From Candidatus Saccharimonadota bacterium (GTDB lineage Bacteria; Patescibacteriota; Saccharimonadia; Saccharimonadales; Saccharimonadaceae), in contig JAEEUB010000002.1 in NCBI GenBank assembly GCA_016286785.1, positions 1 through 64,000 on the forward strand: 64,000 nt of DNA, given 5' to 3'. The position numbers and the translations under genes were made by a program. The notes beneath the pieces were generated by a model. It was not told where the DNA came from. It saw nothing but the letters and a program-made list of their open reading frames with translations, and searched no databases. This document shows positions 25,542-35,537 of the stretch, in pieces (position 1 is the first letter of the stretch; each line of letters opens with the position of its first letter).

Positions 25542-26975
25542 ATGAATAGGTTTTTTAAGCGAACGAAAATACTGGCCACGATTGGTCCAGCCACTAATTC
25601 TGCCGAAATGATTGAAAAGATTATTATGGCCGGAGTTAACGGCTGCCGCATGAACTGCTCTCATGGTTCAAACGCCGAGCGCGACCAACAAATCAAATGG
25701 ATTAGGGCGGCGGCGGAGAAAAAAGGTCGCACTGTGGCTATTCTGCAAGATTTGCAGGGCCCCAAGATTCGCCTGGGAGACATCAAGGATAATCACCTAG
25801 ACTTAAAAAAGGGTGACGAAGTAATTTTGGAATCAAAAGAGATAGAGCACGACGGCGGCTTAACTCTTCCTATTCAATACAACATTGCCGAAAAAGTTAA
25901 AATCGGCGAATCTCTCTATATGTTTGATGGCAAAATTATTTCCGAAGTCACAGAAATCGTTTCTAGTACTGCAGTCAAAGTCAAAATAAAAAACGACGGT
26001 TATGTCATGTCTAAAAAAGGCATCAATCTACCCGACACAGACTTTGGTGGCGACATCTTAACACCTAAAGATATGGCAGACATCGAATATGGCGCAAATT
26101 GTGATTTTGATTATGTCTCCTTGTCATTTGTACAGTCGGCGGGCGATATTGAGAAGTTAAAACAAATTCTATTATCACATGGCTCTACCGCTAAGGTGAT
26201 CGCAAAAATCGAAACCAAAAAAGCGATTGAAAGCGATGAAAAACTAGAAGAAATCGTTAAGGCCGCTGATGGTGTAATGGTAGCCCGTGGAGATATGGCC
26301 GTTGAAGCTGGAGCAGAAGTTGTGCCAATCGTGCAGCGTAAATTGGTTGCGCTTTGTCGCGCTCATGCTAAGCTCTGTATCGTGGCTACGCAAATGTTTA
26401 GTTCTATGGTAGACAACCCCACACCCACTAGGGCTGAGGTTTCTGACGTCTCCACCGCTGTTGCCCAAGGTACAGATGCCGTAATGTTATCCGATGAAAC
26501 CGCGGTTGGTCACTATCCAGTGGAGACAATCAAAGAAATGAGCAAAGTCATCTCTTATACTCAAAACCATTCAAGAGTTGCTACGATTTCTCAAAAGCCG
26601 GAAGGTGGAAAGTCGAAGGTTTACGATGCAATATCATATACTGCAGCAAGGCTTGCTGAACAAATTGAAGCGGATATTATTGTGTGTCAAACCGCTTCCG
26701 GTATAACCGCCACCACGATGGCAGCCAGTCGCCCCAATGTACCAATCGTAACCGCCGCCTCCAACCAAAGAGTCGCAAACCAGCTTGCGCTAATCTATGG
26801 CAATTCAGCTTATTGCAGATCCTACTCAGAAAACTATGGCTACGAGCTAGCAGAAGAGTTAAAACGAGATAAACGCGTCAAGAGTTCACGCGGCGAAAAA
26901 GATTTATTAGTCGTTATAGTCTCTGGTGATCGCGACAAAGCCGGCACAAATACTATTAAAGTTAGATACGTCTAA
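25542..26975 (+). CDS. pyk: Pyruvate kinase
   Basis: This enzyme converts PEP and ADP to pyruvate and ATP, the last step of glycolysis. The 477-aa protein has the N-terminal TKILATIGPAT block, the B domain (about 75-165), IAKIETKKAI, VMVARGDMAVE and VATQMFSSM motifs, and a C-terminal allosteric domain. I chose ATG 25542 (MNRFFKRTK), because TAAAAT ends 7 bases upstream. The longer open frame runs into the divergent gene. It converges with pgk, with only 9 bases between them, which puts two ATP-yielding steps side by side. Confidence 0.96.
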   Translation: MNRFFKRTKILATIGPATNSAEMIEKIIMAGVNGCRMNCSHGSNAERDQQIKWIRAAAEKKGRTVAILQDLQGPKIRLGDIKDNHLDLKKGDEVILESKEIEHDGGLTLPIQYNIAEKVKIGESLYMFDGKIISEVTEIVSSTAVKVKIKNDGYVMSKKGINLPDTDFGGDILTPKDMADIEYGANCDFDYVSLSFVQSAGDIEKLKQILLSHGSTAKVIAKIETKKAIESDEKLEEIVKAADGVMVARGDMAVEAGAEVVPIVQRKLVALCRAHAKLCIVATQMFSSMVDNPTPTRAEVSDVSTAVAQGTDAVMLSDETAVGHYPVETIKEMSKVISYTQNHSRVATISQKPEGGKSKVYDAISYTAARLAEQIEADIIVCQTASGITATTMAASRPNVPIVTAASNQRVANQLALIYGNSAYCRSYSENYGYELAEELKRDKRVKSSRGEKDLLVVIVSGDRDKAGTNTIKVRYV

Positions 26976-26984
26976 CCATAAAAC

Positions 26985-28037
26985 CTAATTATCTAGGGCC
27001 TTAATTCCTGGCAATTCTTTGCCAAGTAAGTATTCTAGGGTAGCGCCACCACCGGTTGAGATTAGAGAATAGCTTAAATTGGGATGAATTTTTACTAAAT
27101 TTTCAACGAATCCAGTCGTATCACCTCCGCAAACAATAGTTGTTGCATCCTTTTTTTCGCCCATCACTTCGGCGACAATCGTAGAAGCAGTGGCGTAAGC
27201 CGGATCTTCAGCATACCCCAGCAATCCGTTCCAAATTATAGTTTTAGAATCGATGATTAAGTCGGTAAATTTAGTGGTTGAAATTGGTCCGATGTCTAGT
27301 TTCTCACCGGCAGAATTTTCGTCAAAGTCATCGGCTACGTACACTTTTTTGTCGTCGTTTTTATATCCATCGGCAGCAATTTTCCCACCAACCGCAATGC
27401 GGTCAAACTTTTTTGACATACCCTCAATTAGTGGCGCTTTATCGGATACTTTGGCACCGCCCACAATCAGAAGAGCTGGATGCGTTGGATTTTTTAAAAC
27501 GCCGGAAAGGTTTGTTATCTCTTTTTCGACCAGTAAACCAGCGCATGACGGCAGTAGCCTTGTAATTGCATCCGTAGAAGCGTGCGCACGGTGAAGCACC
27601 GCAAAACCATCCTGCACAAACATGTCTGCACGAGTAGCCTTAGCGACAGCCTTAGCAAATTCATCTGAGTTTTCCTCCTCGCCAGGATTAAAACGCAGGT
27701 TTTCTAGGAGCGCAACTTTGACTTCTTCTGGAATTTTGAAATCTAAATCCTTGTCGGGCAATGGATAAAAACCAGTCTTAACGCCTGATAACATCTTCGA
27801 AAGCGCATCAAAAACGGGCTTCATGCTATACTCGGAATTTACCTTGCCCTCTGGCCGACCAAGGTGGGATATGAGGATAACGCGATTTGCTCCATGTTCC
27901 AGCAAATAATTAATAGTCGGTAGGCTCGAACGGATTCTTAGGTCGTCGGTAATCACGCCGTCTTTAATCGGAACATTATAGTCTACTCTTACTAAAACGT
28001 TTTTGCCTTTAAAATCTAAATCACTAAGTTTTTTCAT
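26985..28037 (-). CDS. pgk: Phosphoglycerate kinase
   Basis: Transfers phosphate from 1,3-bisphosphoglycerate to ADP. The 350-aa protein has the N-terminal VRVDYNVP block, ISHLGRPEG, ENLRFNPGEE, a GGAKVSDKAPLI block, and C-terminal CGGDTTG and STGGGATLEYL nucleotide motifs. It is about 40-50 residues shorter than typical bacterial PGK, with loops trimmed rather than a domain lost. TATAAT ends 6 bases before ATG (leaderless). Confidence 0.95.
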   Translation of the reverse strand: MKKLSDLDFKGKNVLVRVDYNVPIKDGVITDDLRIRSSLPTINYLLEHGANRVILISHLGRPEGKVNSEYSMKPVFDALSKMLSGVKTGFYPLPDKDLDFKIPEEVKVALLENLRFNPGEEENSDEFAKAVAKATRADMFVQDGFAVLHRAHASTDAITRLLPSCAGLLVEKEITNLSGVLKNPTHPALLIVGGAKVSDKAPLIEGMSKKFDRIAVGGKIAADGYKNDDKKVYVADDFDENSAGEKLDIGPISTTKFTDLIIDSKTIIWNGLLGYAEDPAYATASTIVAEVMGEKKDATTIVCGGDTTGFVENLVKIHPNLSYSLISTGGGATLEYLLGKELPGIKALDN

Positions 28038-28089
28038 AAAATCATTATAGCATATTCATAGATTATTCATTATGTGATATAATCATTCC

Positions 28090-29640
28090 ATGAAGAAAAA
28101 CGACAGATACCAACAATTGATTGGTAAAACTATTGAACGATTAAGGCTTAAAAAAGGTTGGACTCAGGATGATTTAGCCAAGGCAGTAGGCTCCTCTCAG
28201 TCGGCAATCCACCGGATCGAGAAGGGCGGGCAAAATATCTCTCTCTCAATGGTTAACAAGCTTTCCAGAGCACTTGGTAACCAAATTCTCTCTGTTAACG
28301 ACTCTGTCTCTCAAAGTTTCCGTATTAATGGGGGTAGGGAATTATCGGGCGAAATCACAATTAATACGTCTAAAAATGCTGCCGTTGGCTTGCTTTGTGC
28401 TTCGCTCTTAAACGAGGGACGAACGGTTCTACATAACGTTGCTAGGATTGAGGAAGTATTTAGAATCATTGAAGTATTAGAGTCTATTGGGGTAAAATGT
28501 CATTGGCAAAACCACCGAAAAGACTTAGAGATTATATCACCACGCGAATTAAAAATCGATGAGATGGATATTGAGGCGGCACGAAAAACCCGCACCATCA
28601 TCATGTTTTTAGGTCCACTTTTGCATCGCCTAGATAAATTCCGAATCCCTTATGCGGGCGGCTGTTCACTTGGTGTCCGCACGGTTGAGCCACACTTAAA
28701 GGCGCTAGAAAGCTTTGGCCTTAAAGTCGATGCCGAGACTAATTGTGGTTTTTACGAGGTGGAAGTCGATCAAGAGATTTTGCACGATAAATCCGATCGT
28801 TATATCGTACTAACTGAGCGTGGCGATACTGTTACGGAAAATGTTTTGATGGCCGCTGCAATGTTTCCCGGCAAAACCACAATTGTTGGCGCTTCACCAA
28901 ATTATATGGTGCAGGATGTTTGCTTCTTTCTGGAAAAACTGGGCGTTAAAATCTCTGGAATCGGAACCACGAGGTTGGTTATAAAAGGACGATCTAGATT
29001 TAATTACGATGTAGAATATTCGATTTCCGAAGATCCAATTGAGGCGATGAGCTTTATTGCGGCCGCTCTAGTTACAAATTCAGAAATTACCTTACGACGA
29101 GCCCCAATCGAATTTTTGGAGCTTGAGCTAGAAATCTTAAAAAACATGCATGCAAAATTCGAAAAATCCGAAGAATATTTGTCAGCCAACGAGCGCACAA
29201 GACTAGTGGATCTTACGATTGAAAAATCCCGCCTTGTAGCACCGATTGATAAAGTCCACCCAATGCCATTTCCGGGGTTAAATATTGACAATTTGCCATT
29301 TTTCTCTGTAATCGCCGCTGTAGCCGAAGGCCGAACTTTAATTCACGATTGGGTATTTGAGAATCGCGCAGTCTATATTACAGAACTCGCAAATCTAAAC
29401 GTGAAGGTCGATCTTCTTGATGCGCATCGAGTGTATATTGAGGGTCCAACAAATTGGCGCCCCACGGAACTAGTAGCGCCACAGGCCTTACGCCCCGCGG
29501 TTGTCATTCTAATTGGGATGCTAGCTGCGCCAGGCACATCAATTCTTAGAAATATCTATCCAATCAATCGAGGCTATCAGGACTTTGCCGCAAGACTTCG
29601 CCAATTAGGCGCCGACATAGAGCCACTAATCGGAATATAA
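28090..29640 (+). CDS. murA: XRE helix-turn-helix fused to UDP-GlcNAc 1-carboxyvinyltransferase (MurA)
   Basis: MurA adds enolpyruvate from PEP to UDP-GlcNAc, the first committed step of peptidoglycan synthesis. The 516-aa protein has an XRE-type HTH at about 10-63 (LRLKKGWTQDDLAKAVGSSQ...IHRIEKG), then the complete MurA fold from about 77 with the KNAA motif (95-98) and the PEP-binding Cys192 in GGCSLGVRTVEPHL. Standard MurA is about 420 aa, so the HTH is an addition. Cys is retained at the fosfomycin target position. TATAAT ends 6 bases before ATG. The HTH suggests DNA binding or autoregulation, not proven. Confidence 0.9.
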   Translation: MKKNDRYQQLIGKTIERLRLKKGWTQDDLAKAVGSSQSAIHRIEKGGQNISLSMVNKLSRALGNQILSVNDSVSQSFRINGGRELSGEITINTSKNAAVGLLCASLLNEGRTVLHNVARIEEVFRIIEVLESIGVKCHWQNHRKDLEIISPRELKIDEMDIEAARKTRTIIMFLGPLLHRLDKFRIPYAGGCSLGVRTVEPHLKALESFGLKVDAETNCGFYEVEVDQEILHDKSDRYIVLTERGDTVTENVLMAAAMFPGKTTIVGASPNYMVQDVCFFLEKLGVKISGIGTTRLVIKGRSRFNYDVEYSISEDPIEAMSFIAAALVTNSEITLRRAPIEFLELELEILKNMHAKFEKSEEYLSANERTRLVDLTIEKSRLVAPIDKVHPMPFPGLNIDNLPFFSVIAAVAEGRTLIHDWVFENRAVYITELANLNVKVDLLDAHRVYIEGPTNWRPTELVAPQALRPAVVILIGMLAAPGTSILRNIYPINRGYQDFAARLRQLGADIEPLIGI

Positions 29641-29679
29641 TTCGCTATCAAACTACTAGTTCTTTGCTATAATAAAACA

Positions 29680-31674
29680 ATGGACAAAATATTGGAGGGT
29701 CTTAATCCGAGACAAAAAGAAGCAGTAGAGACATTAACTGGCCCGGTGCTGATTCTTGCAGGTGCGGGCTCCGGTAAAACTAAAACATTAACCCATCGCA
29801 TTGCTAACCTAATCGCGCACGGTACCGCGCCATCACGTATTTTGGCTGTTACTTTCACTAATAAAGCGGCTAACGAAATGCGAGAAAGGTTATGGAAATT
29901 AAGTAGCGGGCAAAATTTAGATACCGCCGAACCGCCTCGCAGTTTCATGCCTTTTATGGGCACGTTTCATGGAATCGCGGTAAGAATTCTACGAGAGGAG
30001 GCGGATGCTGTTGGCCTAGATCGTAACTTTACTATTTATGATGCCGACGATCAGGCCTCCTTAATTCGAAGAGTCATAAAAAACCTAAAACTATCGGACA
30101 ATAAAAATTTAAAGCCTAAATCTGTTCATTCAATTATTTCTAACGAAAAAAACCAAGGGAACAGGCCAGAGGATTATGCCGCAAGGGCAATTTACCCCAA
30201 CCAAAAGCAAATTGCTAAAATATTCGAAAAATATGAAAAGGAAAAAGCCCTGGCGCAGGCACTAGATTTTGATGACTTACTATTAAAAGAACTTGAGCTA
30301 TTTAAGAATAATCCAGAAATCAGAAAAAAATGGCAAAAACGTTTTGAGCATATCTTGATTGACGAATATCAGGATACTAATAATGTGCAATACAACATAG
30401 TAAAACTCCTAGTCAATGAAAACCAAAATATTTGCGTAGTAGGCGATGATTGGCAATCGATTTATTCGTGGCGTGGAGCAGATTTTACAAACATTCTAAA
30501 TTTTGAAAAAGATTTTCCAGGAGCTAAAGTTATAAAACTAGAGCAAAACTATCGCTCATCTGGTAATATTTTGGAGGCTTCGCAAAAAATAATCAATAAA
30601 AACAAAGTTAGGACAGATAAAACTCTGTTTACAGAAGCCGAAAAAGGCGACCCAGTCGATATAGAATCGTTGCGAGACGAAGATGATGAGGCTAACTTTG
30701 TGGCACGACAAATCATGCTATTAAAACGCGAATACGATGATTTTTCAGACTTTGCAGTTTTATACCGCACCAATGCGCAGTCTTACAGTTTTGAAAAAGC
30801 ATTTATGAACTATCAGATTCCCTACAAAATCGTAGGCGGCGTAAGATTTTATGATCGTAAAGAAGTTAAAGACGTTTTAGCGATCCTAAAATTAGTCATA
30901 AACCAGCGTGATCAGGTGAGTCTAAGTAGGGTAGTGCAAAATGTATTAAGTGGAGTAGGCGAAGCGTCGCTAAATAAAATAATAAATGCCATGAATGCCA
31001 TTAAAGGGCCTAACCCTCTAGTTAATCCAGACATTCAGGATGTCTTGCCGGCCAGCAAAGCGCGCACTGGCTTCCTTAGGCTAATTAATTATCTTAAAAA
31101 AGTCGACTCAGCCCAAAACCCAAGCGAAATCGTGCAAAAAACAGTCGAGTATTTTGACTTTAAGTCTTTAACTGATGACGGTACCCCTAGTGCCGAAGAG
31201 CGCATGCGTAACCTTGAAGTTTTGGCCGGAAACGCCGAAAACTACGATACTCTGGAAGATTTTTTGGCGGACTCCGCTTTGATGTCTTCGGCAGACGAAA
31301 CCTCGGGCAAAAACTCAGTAACCCTCATGACGATGCATGCGGCAAAGGGTTTGGAATTTCCGGTAGTATTCTTAGTCGGCATGGAAGATGGACTTTTTCC
31401 TAGTAGCAGGGCGGAAGATGAATCTTCTCTAGAGGAAGAACGCCGCCTAGCCTATGTAGGTATGACTAGAGCGATGCAAAAACTGTTTATGACATATGCT
31501 GCATCAAGATACTCATTCGGTAGTCGAAGCTACAACATGCCATCTAGGTTTTTGCTAGATTTAGGCTACAACCCATATGGTTCAGCCGGATATCAAGATA
31601 ATGATGGTGACGGTTTTACGGATGATTTCGACGAATTTGATCCATTTCCAGACGATTTGCCTGTCTTTGAATAA
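29680..31674 (+). CDS. UvrD/PcrA-type superfamily 1A DNA helicase
   Basis: A 3'-5' DNA helicase for repair and replication-fork maintenance. The 664-aa protein has Q-motif LNPRQKEAV, Walker A AGAGSGKT (27-34), motif Ia TFTNKAANEM, motif II DEYQDTN, motif III VGDDWQSIYSWRGA, motif IV QNYRSS, motif V MTMHAAKGLEF and motif VI VGMTRA. It is shorter than E. coli UvrD (720) and lacks the long C-terminal Tudor-like extension. The C-terminus is acidic. TATAAT ends 6 bases before ATG (leaderless). I cannot separate UvrD from PcrA by sequence alone. Confidence 0.93.
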   Translation: MDKILEGLNPRQKEAVETLTGPVLILAGAGSGKTKTLTHRIANLIAHGTAPSRILAVTFTNKAANEMRERLWKLSSGQNLDTAEPPRSFMPFMGTFHGIAVRILREEADAVGLDRNFTIYDADDQASLIRRVIKNLKLSDNKNLKPKSVHSIISNEKNQGNRPEDYAARAIYPNQKQIAKIFEKYEKEKALAQALDFDDLLLKELELFKNNPEIRKKWQKRFEHILIDEYQDTNNVQYNIVKLLVNENQNICVVGDDWQSIYSWRGADFTNILNFEKDFPGAKVIKLEQNYRSSGNILEASQKIINKNKVRTDKTLFTEAEKGDPVDIESLRDEDDEANFVARQIMLLKREYDDFSDFAVLYRTNAQSYSFEKAFMNYQIPYKIVGGVRFYDRKEVKDVLAILKLVINQRDQVSLSRVVQNVLSGVGEASLNKIINAMNAIKGPNPLVNPDIQDVLPASKARTGFLRLINYLKKVDSAQNPSEIVQKTVEYFDFKSLTDDGTPSAEERMRNLEVLAGNAENYDTLEDFLADSALMSSADETSGKNSVTLMTMHAAKGLEFPVVFLVGMEDGLFPSSRAEDESSLEEERRLAYVGMTRAMQKLFMTYAASRYSFGSRSYNMPSRFLLDLGYNPYGSAGYQDNDGDGFTDDFDEFDPFPDDLPVFE

Positions 31675-31707
31675 GTTATCAAAATAATAATATGCTACAA
31701 TGTTGAT

Positions 31708-32136
31708 ATGAAAACTTTATGGACCGACGGAAGCGCAAGTCCAAATCCAGGCCCTGGCGGATTTGCGGTAATAGAAGTTACGAGTGGCGGCAAAAAGCCA
31801 GTCGCCCTCGGGCGCGATAAGGACACCACCAATATCCGCATGGAAGGCTCGGCCTTAATCGCTGCAATTAAATATGCCGGAGAAGATGGATGTGAAATTC
31901 ATACAGATTCTGAGTTTTGGATAAATGTTCTTACGAAATGGGCGGCCGGCTGGCAGGCTAATGGCTGGAAAAAGAAAACCGGCCCAATCAAAAATTTAGA
32001 TTTAGTGCAAGAATTATATGAGCTATACACCTCGCACAATGTAAAATTAGTTTGGGAAAAAGGCCACGACGGTATCGAGCTAAACGAGATGGCGGACGAA
32101 TGGGCTAATAAAGCCCGCATGGGCATAGAGCTTTAA
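31708..32136 (+). CDS. rnhA: Ribonuclease HI
   Basis: Degrades RNA in RNA-DNA hybrids. The 142-aa protein has the catalytic set Asp7 (WTDGSASPNPGP), Glu46 (RMEGSAL), Asp67 (HTDSEF), a basic W-rich handle (GWQANGWKKK) and the final Asp in NEMADEWANKA. Length is typical (about 150). TACAAT ends 6 bases before ATG, again leaderless. Confidence 0.95.
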   Translation: MKTLWTDGSASPNPGPGGFAVIEVTSGGKKPVALGRDKDTTNIRMEGSALIAAIKYAGEDGCEIHTDSEFWINVLTKWAAGWQANGWKKKTGPIKNLDLVQELYELYTSHNVKLVWEKGHDGIELNEMADEWANKARMGIEL

Positions 32137-32165
32137 ACTTATTAAGATATGCTATAATTATTGAT

Positions 32166-33404
32166 ATGAAATTATCAGAGGAACTCATCTATCGTGGCTT
32201 CATGGCGGAGACCACTATCGAAAACCCAGCGGACCTAGACACGCGGGAAAGTAAAAAGTTTTATTGTGGCGCAGACCCATCGGCAGATTCGTTGACGATT
32301 GGAAATCTGGCCACACTAATGATGTGTGCGTGTTTTGTGCGACATGGCTACGAACCCTACCTTTTGGTTGGCGGCGCTACTGGTCAAATTGGCGACCCAA
32401 AAGAAAACAGCGAGCGTGACTTAAAGTCTTTGGATGAGGTGGAACACAATAAAGAGTGCATCAAAAACCAGATTCAAAGAATAATAAACTCTGATAAGGT
32501 TACCATGCTAGACAATTATGATTGGTTTCGCGACATGAGATATCTAGATTTTTTGCGCGAAGTCGGAAAAGCTTTTTCGATGACCCAGCTCCTCGATCGT
32601 CAATTCGTACAAAACCGGATTGGCGAAGGCGGCTCGGGCATTTCTTATGCAGAATTTTCTTATACCTTGATTCAGGGCTACGATTTTTTGCATCTTTATC
32701 GTAAGTATGGTGTAGACTTGCAGCTTTGTGGAGCCGATCAGTATGGTAACTGTACAAGTGGTATCCATCTAATCAAACGCTTAGAAGATAAAAAAGCCGA
32801 CGTCTGGAGTACACCACTCGTCATCGATCCAATTACTGGTCGCAAATTTGGAAAAAGCGAAGGAAATGCTATTTGGCTAGCTAGCGACGACAATGGTGGC
32901 GGTAACTTTACTTCGATCTTTGACTTCTATCAATTTTGGCTTAATCAGCCAGACGAAAGCGTGGAGTACTTAATTAAAATTTACACACTATACGACAAAG
33001 AAGCAATTGAAGATATTTTAGCAAGGCATAAAGAAGCTCCCGAAAAACGCATAGCTCAACGAGCATTGGCACGTGCTGCAACGGAAGTAGTCCACGGCCA
33101 AGAAAATGCCGAAGCGATTGAGAATTTAGTAGCATTATTATTTAGTCGCGATACTAATTTCTCTGAGTTTAGTGAAGACGAGATTCTAGAATTCGCTAAA
33201 TATTTGCCGACAATTAATAAAGGTAAAATGCTAATAGATGCACTTGTTGATAATGGCCTTGCCGAATCCAAGAAGAAGGCGCGAGAATTTTTGGCTCAGG
33301 GTGCCATTACGATAAATGGAACAAAAGTTAAAGACGATATAGAATTAAAGCAAACAGCTATCATCAAAAAAGGCAAAAATAAGTTCCTGATTATTAAAAA
33401 CTAA
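32166..33404 (+). CDS. tyrS: Tyrosyl-tRNA synthetase
   Basis: Class I synthetase charging tRNA-Tyr. The 412-aa protein has the catalytic Rossmann domain with DPSADSLTIGNL (HIGH-equivalent, first His replaced by Thr44), GGATGQIGDP, the tyrosine-binding YTLIQGYDFLHLY and QYGNCTSG motifs, KFGKS as KMSKS-equivalent, and a C-terminal S4 RNA-binding domain (about 345-410). TATAAT lies 7 bases before ATG. A strong terminator follows. Confidence 0.95.
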   Translation: MKLSEELIYRGFMAETTIENPADLDTRESKKFYCGADPSADSLTIGNLATLMMCACFVRHGYEPYLLVGGATGQIGDPKENSERDLKSLDEVEHNKECIKNQIQRIINSDKVTMLDNYDWFRDMRYLDFLREVGKAFSMTQLLDRQFVQNRIGEGGSGISYAEFSYTLIQGYDFLHLYRKYGVDLQLCGADQYGNCTSGIHLIKRLEDKKADVWSTPLVIDPITGRKFGKSEGNAIWLASDDNGGGNFTSIFDFYQFWLNQPDESVEYLIKIYTLYDKEAIEDILARHKEAPEKRIAQRALARAATEVVHGQENAEAIENLVALLFSRDTNFSEFSEDEILEFAKYLPTINKGKMLIDALVDNGLAESKKKAREFLAQGAITINGTKVKDDIELKQTAIIKKGKNKFLIIKN

Positions 33405-33405
33405 C

Positions 33406-33440
33406 AATAACGCCAAGCGCTGCGCTTGGCGTTATTTTTG
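33406..33440 (+). terminator. tyrS terminator
   Basis: AATAACGCCAAGCGC and its complement GCGCTTGGCGTTATT form a 15-bp stem with a single-base loop, followed by TTT. It is the longest perfect hairpin I see in the window. Confidence 0.9.
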
Positions 33441-33481
33441 ATATGTGTTAAAATAAAACATAAGTAATAAGGAGTTATAAA

Positions 33482-34453
33482 ATGGAACCAAATGAACCAG
33501 ATAATAACAAGGCAAACGTTTCTCCCGCGCCTGAATTTGCGCCTAAATCTACACCTGAATCTGCGCCAGCCTCCATACCAAGTACACCAGAAGTTACTAT
33601 GGTTAACGCGGCTTCGGATTCAAATTCTATTACAAAAGAGTCCAATAATAAGGCCGGTCTTTTTATCGGTCTTGGTGTTGGGGTAGTAGCTATAATCGGT
33701 ATAGTGGCGGCTGCTATTTTGATCCCTCAAACAATGACTCCAGACTACAACATAATGTTTGATTCGGCATCAAATCTGTCGGATGAGCTTTCTAACTACT
33801 TCTATTCTAGTGCCTGTAACGATGTTAGGCGAAATGTCGACAATTATTACTCTGTGACTAATGATGAATATACCGAATTTATCAATCAGTGCGGGCAAGA
33901 TGCAGAAAATCTATATGCGGCAGTCGCCAAATTTGAGGCAGAAAGCGGCGTAGGGAGAGACCAAGAAATCAACGAATTGTATCAAAAATTCAAAAAACTA
34001 TTCGATGAAAAAGCTCCAGCAAAAGACAAGCTCGAGAATACGCTCAAGATTTACGAAGCAGTACATAAGTTTGCGGTCGAGATAGATAAAACCTTCGGCG
34101 ACTACAAATCAATGCCAGATCCGAGTGAATTCAAGCAAGCCGTAAACATACTAATTGAATCTGGGGATGAGGCTTTGAAAACATTCGCCGAGGGGCTATC
34201 TGAGCGTTACGATGTATTTTACGAAGCAAGCCAAGAATTTATGAATATAGATTACTCCAATCCGAACTATCAATCAATTTATGATGCCTACTTGGACGCA
34301 AGCAACGACTTTTCAGATTTTTACTATGAGCAGTCTGACATTCTTAACGATATCGATTATCCACTAGCCGATACATATAGTGACAATAATGAAGATAATG
34401 TCATGAAAACCTTTAACAATCTAAATGATGCAATTCTAAAAAAGCTCAAATAA
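33482..34453 (+). CDS. Membrane-anchored protein with helical extracytoplasmic domain, unknown
   Basis: A 323-aa protein with a Pro/Ser/Thr-rich, cytoplasmic-looking N-terminus (about 1-58), one membrane helix (about 60-82, GLFIGLGVGVVAIIGI) and an acidic all-helical domain (about 90-323) with two Cys (about 110 and 135) that may pair. No family recognised. The start has an AAGGAG site. It is the same architecture as 15228-18635 and 44432-45211: no cleavable signal and a C-terminal domain placed outside the cell. Confidence 0.75.
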   Translation: MEPNEPDNNKANVSPAPEFAPKSTPESAPASIPSTPEVTMVNAASDSNSITKESNNKAGLFIGLGVGVVAIIGIVAAAILIPQTMTPDYNIMFDSASNLSDELSNYFYSSACNDVRRNVDNYYSVTNDEYTEFINQCGQDAENLYAAVAKFEAESGVGRDQEINELYQKFKKLFDEKAPAKDKLENTLKIYEAVHKFAVEIDKTFGDYKSMPDPSEFKQAVNILIESGDEALKTFAEGLSERYDVFYEASQEFMNIDYSNPNYQSIYDAYLDASNDFSDFYYEQSDILNDIDYPLADTYSDNNEDNVMKTFNNLNDAILKKLK

Positions 34454-34475
34454 CTTATCATGGTATAATATCGGT

Positions 34476-35537
34476 GTGAAATATCTTGCAATTTTAGGAA
34501 GACAACCGGAAATATCAATCGCTGAACTCGAGATGACGGATTTCTGTACCGATATTAATCGGCTTGGTGGCACAAAGAAGCTGGCAGTTAAACTAGATCA
34601 AAAACCACTAGATTATTTACAAAGTCTGCCGGATGGGAAAATAACAATTGGCGTGAGCGATTACTCGAAAGGTGCCTCAAGAGCGACAGCTATAAATGAG
34701 GCGCTAAAACTAAAGAAAATCCTAGTTCGCCATGGCCGTAGTGTGCGTGTAATAGATGGAAAAGCCGCAGAATTATCTACTGCAACATCTCTTTACAACG
34801 GTTTAAGTGGAAAAAATACTCGTAAGATAGAACTAATAAAAACCGACGACGGTTGGTACAGGGTAATCGGCGTACAAGATATTGATGCCTATGCTAAACG
34901 GGATCAGGCTCGGCCGGCTCGGGATGCTAAAGTGGGAATGCTCCCGCCAAAGTTAGCGCAAATATTAATTAATCTGTGTGGCCCATTAAAACCCGGCGCA
35001 ATAGTGCTCGATCCATTTTGCGGAACAGGCGTAGTTTTACAAGAGGCTATTTTGATGGGTTACCATGCATATGGAACTGATATTAATGAGAGGATGATCG
35101 AGTATAGCGAAAAAAACTTAAAATGGCTGGTGAGTCAAAAATCGCAAAATAAGCAGGGAATATTCCAAGTTTCTGTTGGCGATGCGACTATATACAATTG
35201 GGAAAAGCCGATCGATGCGGTGGCTTGCGAAGGATATCTTGGCAAACCGTTCTCGAATATTCCTAGCGAGATAGAACTAAAAGAACAAAAAGGAGAATGT
35301 GGCCGCATTATACTGGCATTTTTAAAAAACCTTACAGAACAGATAAAGGCTGGCGCGCCAGTAGTCTTAGCGGCTCCCGCATGGCTGCGTAAAGACGGAT
35401 CGTATAAAAGATTGGAAATTCTTGACGAAATAGATAAACTGGGGTATAATGTAAACAATAAATCGCGCAAGGGGCTTCTTTATCATCGTGAAAAGCAGGT
35501 TGTCGCGAGAGATATATTAATTTTAAGGAAGAAATAA
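34476..35537 (+). CDS. TRM11-like RNA (guanine-N2) methyltransferase family protein
   Basis: Probably an AdoMet-dependent tRNA methylase. The 353-aa protein begins with a region like the THUMP-containing N-terminus of Trm11/TrmG10 (LGRQPEISIAELEM). It has the Rossmann methylase core with DPFCGTGVVLQEA (motif I, about 186-198) and YGTDINERMI. In place of the usual DPPYG it has ACEGYLGKPFS. A GTG start sits 6 bases after TATAAT (leaderless). The rpmA gene follows immediately. N2-methylation of a tRNA guanine is the family expectation. The altered motif IV leaves the target uncertain. Confidence 0.78.
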   Translation: MKYLAILGRQPEISIAELEMTDFCTDINRLGGTKKLAVKLDQKPLDYLQSLPDGKITIGVSDYSKGASRATAINEALKLKKILVRHGRSVRVIDGKAAELSTATSLYNGLSGKNTRKIELIKTDDGWYRVIGVQDIDAYAKRDQARPARDAKVGMLPPKLAQILINLCGPLKPGAIVLDPFCGTGVVLQEAILMGYHAYGTDINERMIEYSEKNLKWLVSQKSQNKQGIFQVSVGDATIYNWEKPIDAVACEGYLGKPFSNIPSEIELKEQKGECGRIILAFLKNLTEQIKAGAPVVLAAPAWLRKDGSYKRLEILDEIDKLGYNVNNKSRKGLLYHREKQVVARDILILRKK

